A stretch of 64,000 nucleotides of DNA from Polytrichum commune (taxonomy: Eukaryota > Streptophyta > Polytrichopsida > Polytrichales > Polytrichaceae): positions 55,552,001-55,616,000 of the forward strand of contig OX485804.1 of assembly GCA_950295325.1 (NCBI GenBank). Direction: 5' to 3'. A program made the position numbers and the translations under genes. Below the pieces are notes generated by a model that saw nothing but the letters and a program-made list of their open reading frames with translations, did not search any database and had not been told where the DNA came from. Shown piece by piece: positions 46,511 through 55,200 of this stretch; position 1 is the first letter of the stretch, and every line of letters begins with the position of its first letter.

Positions 46511-46604
46511 TCTCTACAAACCTCTTGTATGTAAGGGGTTTAATTTCAAAGTGACCCATGCACATCATTTAGGTTTTCAATGAAGAGTCCACCCTTTGGT
46601 AAAT

Positions 46605-48435
46605 GATGTTGTTTATACCATCAATCGCAGGGGGCGTAGGTGGGGTGTTTTGTTTGAGGCTGATAGCCACATGTGTGCAAGACCCCATATTGACATCCCC
46701 TATCAAGGGCTGTAGATCGACGTTTGTCATGTAGCGTCACGTCATTTTAGCAAAGAGGGAAGTCCAATTGTTTACCATGGGGCAAAGAGATATGGTCAAC
46801 CCCTTGGTCAACTATCACGTCAACTATTACTTTTGCAGTTGATTGTTGACTAGGACTCAAAAGTGCAAAAAACCACTACATGTTAATTAGGACTCAAAAG
46901 TTGAAGTAGCAATCGATATCAAGGATTTTTGAAATAACATTCCAAATTTTTGTTAGAACTAATCAAGAAGATCCAACCAAAAAAAAAATAGGATTCTTGG
47001 ATTTAAAAAATAAATTAAAAATGCTATAAATAACTATCTAGCAGTAGTTGACTAAGAAATGATTGCTCCAACTAGACTTCAAGAAAGATATGATAAAAAA
47101 TTACAAAACATTTATGGATTGGTAAATTGTGTAGCCAACAAGATCTAAAGGTTCAATGGTTTAATTTAATTTGATGCTTCTTCTTGTTGATGTCAACTTT
47201 AGCTACAATTGATTGGAATACTTGACCCCTCCCCCCCCCCCCCTTAAAAAACCTTAGAGTTATCACTTGATTTTTTTTTAACTTACTTGTCAAGGGCAAA
47301 TGTGATAGTATCACATCCATTTGCACATCCCTCCCCCATATATAGAAAATGTTGTTACTATAAAAAGTCTCCACAAACAAATCATCAACTACAAAATAGA
47401 CTTACGTATGTATATAACAAATCTGAACTCCGAGAGCATGTTGCCTCATTTATGCATGCAAAATGTAGGTTATTATATTTTTTATTCGACATTCCTTTTG
47501 TGATCATGAAATATTTTATTTCGCATTTTTGAATTTATGACATAGGGGATGAAAAATGTTGCTTCTCGGATGAACACATATGAAATATTTGGGGGGTTAT
47601 AAACGTATGTTTGGATAAAATTAACACTCGTGAAAAATCTTAAGGGGTTTGAAGGGTATACTACCTTCCATTCAAAATTCATACCACCCTATTTATTATT
47701 GTACAATTAATAGGTGGAACATTGTTCATCCCGTATGTATACTTTGTGAGCCAAAACTCAAAACATTCTCTTGGACACCCAAGTGATACCCTATGGGCTA
47801 CATTGAGTCCCATACTTCTTGGTATTGCTTACTTCTAGCAAGTGCACGCTGAAGAGTTGCCTTGCTCCCCCCCCCTTGTTCTCTATTTTGCATCATTGTG
47901 TCTTTGTATGTTTTTTCTGGCAATAACATAAATACTTAATTTGTCTCTATTTGTTTTGGAAAAGTTGAACCATTTCCCAAAATAGCAGAGGGTTCAATGT
48001 TGCCTGAGCAACAACATTTGGAAGGGTAAACAATATACTACAACATAGTGCACCTGCAAATCTTGATTTGCTTTTATGGACTAGGTAGCCCTTAAGCCTT
48101 TTAAGAATACAAGATTATGATATCAGATTGCACATAGGAGAGGGGACAACGCAATCATTTTTGACAACTTATTGCATGATTATAATATGTTTTCATACAA
48201 TATGTTATCACAATTTGCATATTCCCATGTACCACCACATGATGCACCACAATATAGTCACACAACTTGGGTTGCATGAATCATGTAGGGTGTCAAAATA
48301 CATAGTACTTGATAGTTTATTTTACTTGGTGTAAGACCCTTATGCCACCACATAATGAGTTTTTCAAAGACATAAGGCAAACCTAAGATAGTTGTAACTG
48401 AGCTTCTTTGAGGAGATTTTATCCATGGTAGAGAT
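46605..48435. other. Intergenic sequence with further oligo-C runs
   Basis: No gene was recognised. A run of about 13 C lies at 47231-47243 and a shorter one near 47870. GACTCAAAAGT is repeated around 46.86 and 46.90 kb. Confidence 0.5.
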
Positions 48436-48437
48436 AT

Positions 48438-49020
48438 CCCTGGGTATGCAACTTTCGTATTATATGGCCTTCATTATAATGACTTATAATGCATTTTAGT
48501 CCAATCTCAAGTGATATATTTTGTTTTAATGTAGGAAACTCTTGTAGCCCTTCTAATTATAAAACCAAAAATGTAATTATATATAGGAAATGAATATCTC
48601 TTGAAGCACATAATTTAATTAAAAATATAAATAAATAATATTTTTTAATACATGTACCATAGGCCAAGCTACCCAATTTTCTAGGTTTTTTTTAATAGAA
48701 TTCTAAGATTTTCATTATAAATTGCCAACGACTTTTAATTTTAATTGGAGGAAACTACTTGTGTGGATCTTTTAAAATTAGATGCTCTACAAAGTTAAAA
48801 AAAGGCGTTTCAATTCTTTATATACGTTGTGGAGTTTTTTTTTAAGAACAAATATGCAATGCAAATTTTTCTACATCTCAGTTTATTGAATTTGGTCTTC
48901 ACCCGACTTTTTGGTCCTTTTATTTTTTGTATAATTTGATATAATCTTTACAAAAGCTATTCTTTAAGTTGCTTTAATGCCAATGCCCCCTGCATATAAT
49001 ATGGGAGTTGTGTACCTCGG
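48438..49020. mobile_element. Family 2 TIR element, short copy
   Basis: The left end CCCTGGGTATGCAACTTTCG and the right end reversed CCGAGGTACACAACTCCCAT are diverged versions of the 41.92 kb termini. Subterminal words (TTATAATG, TTTTAGTCCAAT, TAATGTAGGAAAC) and the TATATACGTTG segment follow the same order. At about 583 bp it lacks the middle of the longer copy, including the 96-codon frame and the telomere-like tract. The target duplication is not clear. It is older or faster decayed than the long copy. Confidence 0.75.
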
Positions 49021-49024
49021 ATAT

Positions 49025-50700
49025 TATCTACCATAAAATACAAGTAAATTTCAGTCCCTTATCAATCACTTATAATATGCATATCATACACTTATTACAC
49101 ATTATTTTAAGTTCAATATCCAATGAGTTTTCACATTATTGTATTTGGTCCTTTGTGTAAATAATATGGGAGGTGCCACCTTGGGGTTATTGGACATTAC
49201 CATTTGGTGCTCTCCCTTCTAAAACCCTCTCATCATGGAGATCAACGTCTGAATTCAAGGCTAGGGATGGTTGAGGTTCAAATAAAATCCAAGCTTGCTT
49301 GAATTAAATGGGTTGGGAAGTGTAGCAAGCTAAGGTAGGTGGGCCCAATTTGATTACTTATCTTAAATGAATACCTATATGTTAGGTGTGGATCTAAGAA
49401 CGAAAACCAAAAAGACATGTGTATGGAAGAGGTTAGATTACGTGTTCAAGATTTGTCTACCAATCTAGACTCAATAATCAACACAGGGAGATCACAAGTT
49501 ATATATTTTATTAATAATATGTGGTCAGGGGTTAATTAAAGATGGGCTATTTATCTAAATCTCTTGAATAATTCGCACCCTATTAGTAGATAAACTAGTC
49601 TACTTTGAAGTATTTCCAAGATCCTATAGGTAAATATAATTTACACCATGAATTTATTTTAAAGACTCTATTTTGTTTGTAAATTGTAGCATTCGCCAAA
49701 ATCTTGGAAGTTTGACAAATCCATAATAATAATAGCAATAACAATACCTTAATAATACATGCAAATAAAATTGAATGGTACATGTTTGCAACACTATCTT
49801 CAAACTTTCAGTGACCACCCCAATCATGCTCACAAGCCCAAATAATCATTGAGTTAATGCTTCCAATTATTGTTGCTTGGCAACCCTTTGTGATGGTGGA
49901 ACCTCTTGCACCTTCTGATTTTGCTCTCTCTCTCTCTCTCTCTCTCTCTAACAAGCTTAACTTTTCTTTGAGTCATCAAAAAATAGCCCCCTTGTGGCCC
50001 CTCAAACCCTAGTCAGTATGCGCTGCCCTAAGTATGCCTTGCCCTAAGTCAACATGTAAGCTGCCCTAATCATAAAATATTAGAAAAATTATAAATTAAT
50101 ATAAATTACGAGAATTGAAATAAAGAGCTGGGGGAGGAGGGGGGGGGGGGGTCTAAACCTCATTGGTCTCTTGATGTCAAATTTTTCATGAGGAGAATTT
50201 TCCTTGAAGCCAAATAAATCAACCTTCAATGCATCTAAGGTTCATCCATAGCCAACATCTAAATTCCACGACTTTAGTCAATTGAGGCAATTTCTCATCC
50301 AATCCAAAGACATTCATTGAACCTCACATAAACTTTTTGTTCCTCCAAATATCACAGATCCTACTTTAGTAATAAAAATGAAGTAACTACCTACATGTTT
50401 CACCTACTTTAATTTAGATATAATATTATATGGATAAGTTCATCCAAGCTATAGTCATTCCAAAATTTGTATAACTTTTTTTCAATTGAATTAAGAGTAC
50501 CCTAAATATTTTCTCATGTGGTTTATTACAATTTTGACAGTGACCTTCGCGTCAGGGGCCTATGTGAATGACCGATGGCTCCTTGACTATCACCTTTGGA
50601 AATTCAATATACTAATTGTGGGCATGCTCCAACTTAATCTAGGATTGAACATGACTTCTCCATCCACATTCACCATAGGCCCACAACCGATTAGTCAATC
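49025..50700. other. Intergenic sequence, nothing recognised
   Basis: It holds a perfect (CT)13 microsatellite at 49924-49949 and an oligo-G run near 50138. ATAATATGGGAGGTGCCACC near 49166 loosely resembles a family 2 terminus, without a partner. No gene was seen. Confidence 0.5.
49924..49949 (+). repeat. (CT)13 microsatellite
   Basis: A perfect dinucleotide run in AT-rich intergenic sequence. Confidence 0.95.
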
Positions 50701-50718
50701 ACATAGAGTATGCATATT

Positions 50719-50909
50719 TTATTTTATTTATTTTTGAGACAGAAGGCCGACATGCCAGCGCCAAAGCACAAGAGGCAGTTGACCACCTGGCAAGTTTTCC
50801 GTCAAGTAGAGAGGAGATTTCACAGCCGGGATTCAAACCGCCAACCTCTTCCTTGAGATTGGGGTATCTCTCCACCATCATCCAGTAGTTTAAGGTCATC
50901 TCGGACCAA
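50719..50909 (-). mobile_element. tRNA-derived SINE with 16-bp target duplication
   Basis: ATAGAGTATGCATATT occurs perfectly on both sides (50703-50718 and 50910-50925), a target-site duplication typical of LINE-driven retrotransposition. On the minus strand the element has an A-box-like GGATGATGGTGG and, about 50 bp later, a B-box-like GGTTTGAATCCCGG, then an unrelated body and an A-rich tail (CTCAAAAATAAATAAAATAA). A-box, B-box, tail and duplication together identify a SINE of about 190 bp. The exact duplication implies a comparatively recent insertion. The 78-codon frame across it is incidental. Confidence 0.85.
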
Positions 50910-51698
50910 ATAGAGTATGCATATTGGAGTTGCATTTCATACCTGCATGCCTGGGGGAGGGGGTGGGGGGGTTACATTGTATAATGAGAAATTTATATTC
51001 ATATTTATTATGCTTAATTTTCTTATATAAATTTTATTCTCAAAATGAAATTAGTCTACCTGCAAAGAGCTCAAGAAGAGGAATCCAATGGTATCTTGTT
51101 TGACACAAATTTACGTTGTCAACAGCAATATATCCCATATCATACCTTATCATGCCTTTTATTACATTTGATAAATTCATTATAACACTTTCATGGTTAT
51201 CACTATATTTGTTAATTAGAGACTTTGGAAAGTCTCAAAATAGATGCAAATGGTTGAATATCTAGTTCAATTTCTTATTGTGATGACATGTATTTGTGCC
51301 AAATTGGTTAGTGCGCCCCATGCAAATCACTTTATTAAGTCACATTGAATATATTCTTGTGCTTTTCTTGTTCTTTATTTGAAACATTATGTTCTTAAAT
51401 AGCCTCAAAATCATGAAAAAGTCTCCGATTACCAAATATAGTGATGGTTCATTATGAACCGATTATAAGTTGCAAGTGCCTTATTTTGTTGATGCCCGCT
51501 GCTTATTATACATGAGTTGTCCTCTGGGATTTTCATAAGGGAAAATATGTCTAACTTGGTTACAAATCTTAATTGGACACCTACATTTGAATGATCAAAA
51601 TGACGTGGAGTATTTTGATTAGCAAATATGATCACTTGACCTAAAATTCAAGTTGATTACTCCAGTCAACTGGAGTAGTCAAATTGGTCAAGTCAATT

Positions 51699-52322
51699 GG
51701 GTGCAAGCACAGTAAAGTGGACAACTCCTGATCCCTGCCTAGTGTTAAGTGAAAGTGATTCAATTTTATGTATTAACTTTTAAATTTTGTGAAAGAAAAA
51801 AATGATAGACATTTCTAAAACATATTGATATACAAAGCCAAGCAATTTATGATGACAAATTTTTTTCCAATAAAATTTTACATATTTTAAAAGACAATGC
51901 AAGTGGTGTGCAAGTAGGTGATATTGAACAAGTGATTATCTAAAAAATTCTTAAAATTCTTAAAATATGATAAAATAAAATAAAATAGATGGTTTTCTAC
52001 AAAGTTTTGTGATGATGCCCTCAAGTAGATAACGAATTTAAGGAATATCGAAAAAAAATCCAACTCCAAAATAGTTAAGGTCATGAAATCTACGTCCAAA
52101 ACCAAGCTCAACCATTTGATTTTGAGCATTTTGATGCTAAGTATTGAAGATCTCAACTTGAATTTTTATATTTTATTATTTAACACAACAATAGAGGTCA
52201 TCATTAAAAAAAAATCCAATTTAAATAACGCTTTGCTACTTCTTATAAGCCTTTGACCAAAAAAATTATGGTTTTAATATACTGGAACATTTTTTCGGTC
52301 CATTTTACCATGCTTGCACCCA
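51699..52322. mobile_element. Family 3 TIR element, copy 2
   Basis: The left end GGGTGCAAGCACAGTAAAGT and the right end reversed GGGTGCAAGCATGGTAAAAT are inverted repeats. AATT adjoins both ends and, being palindromic, could be either TIR or duplication. Interior order (AGTGAAAGTGATTC, AGCCAAGCAATTTATGATGA, CAAAATAGTTAAGGTCAT, CAACAATAGAGG) equals that at 32.86 kb. About 624 bp, non-coding. Confidence 0.8.
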
Positions 52323-52639
52323 ATTGTTGGGTCGATTGGTTTGCTAAAATGATGCATTCTCATTAGTCGAATTTTATCATGTAGGAAATTATGTTACACT
52401 TGTCCAATCGGATGGACAACATGATATTGAGTTTTGTTCTCAAACAAGATGGTGACAACCTTGGGACTATGTGCTCGACATTTGTTAACCATTCTAGGCT
52501 CAATAATCTACATAATTTGGCCCGGGGAGGGGGTAGGGGCTACCTTATCGTTTTATGGCTCGAGGACTTTGAATTTCAAAAATCCTAGAAGCAAACATGG
52601 GAGACCATGGTCTAGAAAATTCCATGTAGCGTTGCTAAA

Positions 52640-52715
52640 ATTCCATATCACATTCGCTGATCGGGCATGGATTCGAACGGAATCCTTATTCTAAAACCCA
52701 ACTAACCATGTAAGA
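52640..52715 (-). repeat. tRNA-like or SINE head, tentative
   Basis: Read on the minus strand, ACATGGTTAGTTGGGTTTTA resembles an A-box region and CCGTTCGAATCCATGC a B-box, about 30 bp apart. I could not fold a full tRNA, and no target duplication or tail was found. It may be a decayed tRNA copy or the head of a different SINE. Confidence 0.35.
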
Positions 52716-53214
52716 CATGTTTACTTTATATCATGCCCACACTAGGGCTAGTCACTGGCGATGGGCAGTAGGAGTCGTCCTTCTTGCTGAGAAAAATGCA
52801 TCTCTTTTCAAAATTCATTGCTCCTAAATAAAGACATTTTGTCCTACGCACAATAATGCCATGGGATGTGTAACGTAGTGCAGCTTCGCCAATGTACACA
52901 AGAGTAAAGACAAGAACTCCTTTGAAGATGAGAATTGTCCCACGAGTATAGGCTAATCGTTGGTCCTAGTGCGGGCATGGTATTAGCGCACATGCAACAT
53001 TAACCATGAAAGACCCATGGTTCTACTTTAGAGACAAAGCTGGCAAGGAAGGCTAGAAAAGTTGTTGCTACCCACAAGGGACAGAATGGAGTGTGAAAAA
53101 AGAGGAAACAAGTGACTGAACCGGGAGGCTGAGGACTGAGGGGCGTTCACCAGCTGCCAGGTAGTAGGGGGCCTGCCCACACCAGCATACAGTTAACTGA
53201 AGTGCCGCAAGCAG

Positions 53215-53330
53215 CCTGCCTGCCTGCCTGCCTGCCCGCCCGCCTGCGTGCGACTCGCAGCAGGCTGGCGAAAGAGGGAGGGAGGGAAGGAAGGAAGCAA
53301 GCGAGGAAGGAAGGAAGGAGGGGAGGGCAG
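53215..53330. promoter_or_regulatory. TGCC/GGAA-repeat zone upstream of the MIR529 unit
   Basis: CCTGCCTGCCTGCCTGCCTG (53215-53240) is followed by a GA-rich tract of GGGAGGGAGGGAAGGAAGG units. GA- and GC-rich low-complexity DNA just upstream of a TATA box is common in plant promoters. It is an inference that it acts here. Confidence 0.4.
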
Positions 53331-53427
53331 GCAAAATGGACGAGGCGTAACGAGTCTAAGTAGTAGGGAAACCCCAACCCCCTCCTCTCCGGCGTGGAAA
53401 GCGAAGGCAGTGTACGGTGAGCGGCCC

Positions 53428-53434
53428 TATATAA
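53428..53434 (+). promoter_or_regulatory. Candidate TATA box of the MIR529 unit
   Basis: TATATAA within CCCTATATAACCGG, in otherwise GC-rich DNA, about 1.4 kb upstream of the first MIR529 hairpin on the same strand. It predicts transcription starting around 53455-53465. In a GC-rich stretch such a word is less likely by chance than elsewhere in this window. Confidence 0.5.
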
Positions 53435-53702
53435 CCGGTTGCCTCCCGTTCATGAAGCCCACTCCTCTCGAGGCATCGCGCTCCTTTCCCCGTTGGCTCG
53501 CTCGCCTGCCCGCCCGCCTCCACTCCGATTACCTCACTTGTGGATCTCGCGCACTTGTTCTGACACCCCTACTCCCCACCACTGCTCCTCTGCCCGACTT
53601 ATCTTTTGGCCGAGTCGCTTGCTGGAGTCATCAAGTCTGTACCAGTACTACTACTTTACCTCCGACGTTGTATGTATGTTAGGAATCCATGTGAGTGTAT
53701 TC

Positions 53703-53734
<32 letters not shown>
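53703..53734 (+). repeat. (ATCT)8 microsatellite
   Basis: A perfect tetranucleotide run inside the predicted primary transcript. In translation it gives an LSIY repeat, which explains one open frame there. Confidence 0.95.
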
Positions 53735-54810
53735 GCCTGGTCATTTTTTTTGGATATGATGGCCGTTTCGTACGCTTTCATTTCCACGAGTCTGAGGCTG
53801 CAGGCAAGAGGGAGATGCAGCATCCTGTCTTATTCGGCTGCAAGAAGAATGCCTGCTGCTGCTGCTGCCGCCGTTGCCGCCATCAGGGTTTCCGGCTTGC
53901 ACCTTCGTTAAGTACGGCAGCCTCTTCCTGGACGCCGACGCGCAAGAAACGTTTGGTTGCTAATCGTAGAGTAGAGATGGTAATGCAACCAAAGAAGGAA
54001 AGTGGTGGAAAATCTTAACCGGTTTGTCGCTGCAAGACCATGGACTTGATGATGACACCGTGTCGGCTGCTGCGATGTTGGAACGAGAAACCGAAACGAG
54101 GACGGCTTGCTTGTGTGATGCATGAGGCCATTCTTAGGAAGATCGTATACAAGGCATCCAAGGGAAGTCGAGTCCGTGTCATCCTCGTCCGAATGGCCCC
54201 GTGTGTTCCCTCTTGTCCTAGCTTCATCGTGGCCCTCACGCGGTCATTCATGAGTTGCAATACCGTTCGTAGAGAGGTGAAGCTATTGTGAATCGCGCTG
54301 GCAGGCCTTCAATGTTGAATCGCCGTGTGAGATGTAAGTTGGCCAGCTGCGCAGTTCTATTAAAACTTCTTTGCAAACACGAGACTGCGGATGAACAAAG
54401 TATACGGCTGCGAGATTACTCACACTTAAAAGATTTTTCTTATGTGGAACATAGGACGTAGAATGTATTCGGTTGAAGAGTTCCTTCCGCGTTATTTTGT
54501 TAGGTGCAATTACGGTCAAGGACGGCACTCACTAGTACGATTGCGATCTTCATTGTCCAAACCTTTCAGGATGTGAACCAACTCTCTCGTAGTCGGCATG
54601 CAATTGCCAGAGTCACTACTGTCAATAACTGGTAATTCCTCACAATTTCCTTGGATTCAGAATAAATTTCTTATGCCACAGTTCAGATGCCTCCTCTGAG
54701 CTAGTGTATCACCAGGAACGCCCAATTTGTCTGCGAGTTCTGCAGACTAGAAAGGTTGAGAGTTGATGTTCACGCGTGGACGGTACATCCGAGCTTTTTG
54801 CAGGCCAATT

Positions 54811-54914
54811 TCTCACCCAAGCTGGGATCAGAAGAGAGAGAGCACAGCCCGAAAGCTAAGCAACTAGCGAATGGGCTGTGCCCTCTCTCTTCTTGTTCCG
54901 ACCTGGGTGCCGAG
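54811..54914 (+). ncRNA. MIR529: MIR529 precursor hairpin 1
   Basis: The 5' arm holds a 21-nt sequence at 54830-54850: A followed by GAAGAGAGAGAGCACAGCCC, the miR529 sequence. The 3' arm at 54873-54893 (GGGCTGTGCCCTCTCTCTTC plus T) pairs with it at 20 of 21 positions, with one A-C mismatch. The loop is 22 nt, and the stem continues outward (CACCCAAGCTGG against CCGACCTGGGTG) with small mismatches. The strand is set because only the plus strand gives the exact family sequence in the 5' arm. miR529 is related to miR156 and targets SPL genes. Confidence 0.92.
54830..54850 (+). ncRNA. miR529: Mature miR529, form beginning with A
   Basis: A 21-nt segment that starts with A, which differs from the second copy only at that first base. 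The expected star strand with two-base 3' overhangs is 54875-54895. The start position is inferred from the family and not measured. Confidence 0.88.
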
Positions 54915-55029
54915 GACTCTAGTCTCGCGAAGAGGCGGTTGGGAACCACAACAGCTCATCTACACGAGTGAATCAACCTCGATGACTTCAATCTTCCTAA
55001 CAGCTCAGGAGAAGTTTTTTTCAGATTCC

Positions 55030-55162
55030 ACCTGCATCCAAGCCTGGATTCGAAGAGAGAGAGCACAGCCCCCATGCCTTTTAACATACCTCGTTAAGGA
55101 TGCATGCCTTAGAAGAGTGGAGGGCTGTGCTCTCTCTTTTCCAGTCCCGACTCGGATGTGCC
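55030..55162 (+). ncRNA. MIR529: MIR529 precursor hairpin 2
   Basis: The 5' arm holds C followed by GAAGAGAGAGAGCACAGCCC at 55051-55071. The 3' arm at 55122-55142 (GGGCTGTGCTCTCTCTTTTC plus C) pairs along 20 of 21 positions including one G-U pair, with the terminal base unpaired. The loop is 50 nt and contains its own short pairing (CATGCC...GCATG). The stem extends outward (CTGCATCCAAGCCTGG against CCGACTCGGATGTG). Loop size and flanks differ from hairpin 1 while the mature region is conserved, the pattern expected of a duplicated, selected microRNA. Confidence 0.92.
55051..55071 (+). ncRNA. miR529: Mature miR529, form beginning with C
   Basis: A 21-nt segment identical to the hairpin 1 form except C at position 1. 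The 5' base influences Argonaute choice in plants, so the two products could be sorted differently. That is inference from general knowledge. Confidence 0.88.
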
Positions 55163-55200
55163 TCAATGGTTTGGCGTGAAGCAGATGATATACTGTCGGA

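Larger units (their letters stand above)
45900..46599 (-). mobile_element. Family 1 TIR element, copy C
   Basis: The ends are GAGGGGTGGACTCTTCTTCT and, reversed, CCAAAGGGTGGACTCTTCAT. It is a 700-bp element in the opposite orientation to copies A and B, sharing their interior in order. It differs from them by a CCCTAAA tract (46127-46152) and by a 15-bp oligo-C run (46496-46510) where copy B has only five G on the other strand. It has no coding capacity. Confidence 0.8.
53458..55200 (+). ncRNA. MIR529: Predicted primary transcript carrying two MIR529 hairpins
   Basis: The minimal unit extends from the predicted start after the TATA box through the second hairpin. Its end, and any introns, cannot be fixed from sequence. 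Plant primary microRNA transcripts are RNA polymerase II products, often kilobases long. Early AUG-initiated frames exist: in the frame ending at 53682 an AUG at 53452 lies at or just before the predicted start. They encode no known domain. The product would be processed by a DICER-LIKE1 type enzyme to microRNAs directing cleavage of SPL (SBP-box) transcription factor mRNAs. Two hairpins on one strand 221 nt apart argue for a single transcript. Confidence 0.55.

Noticed and set aside
53248-53682. 144-codon frame as a protein gene
   Set aside because: It begins upstream of the TATA box in GA-repeat DNA and shares the interval with other open frames, so GC-rich low complexity explains it.
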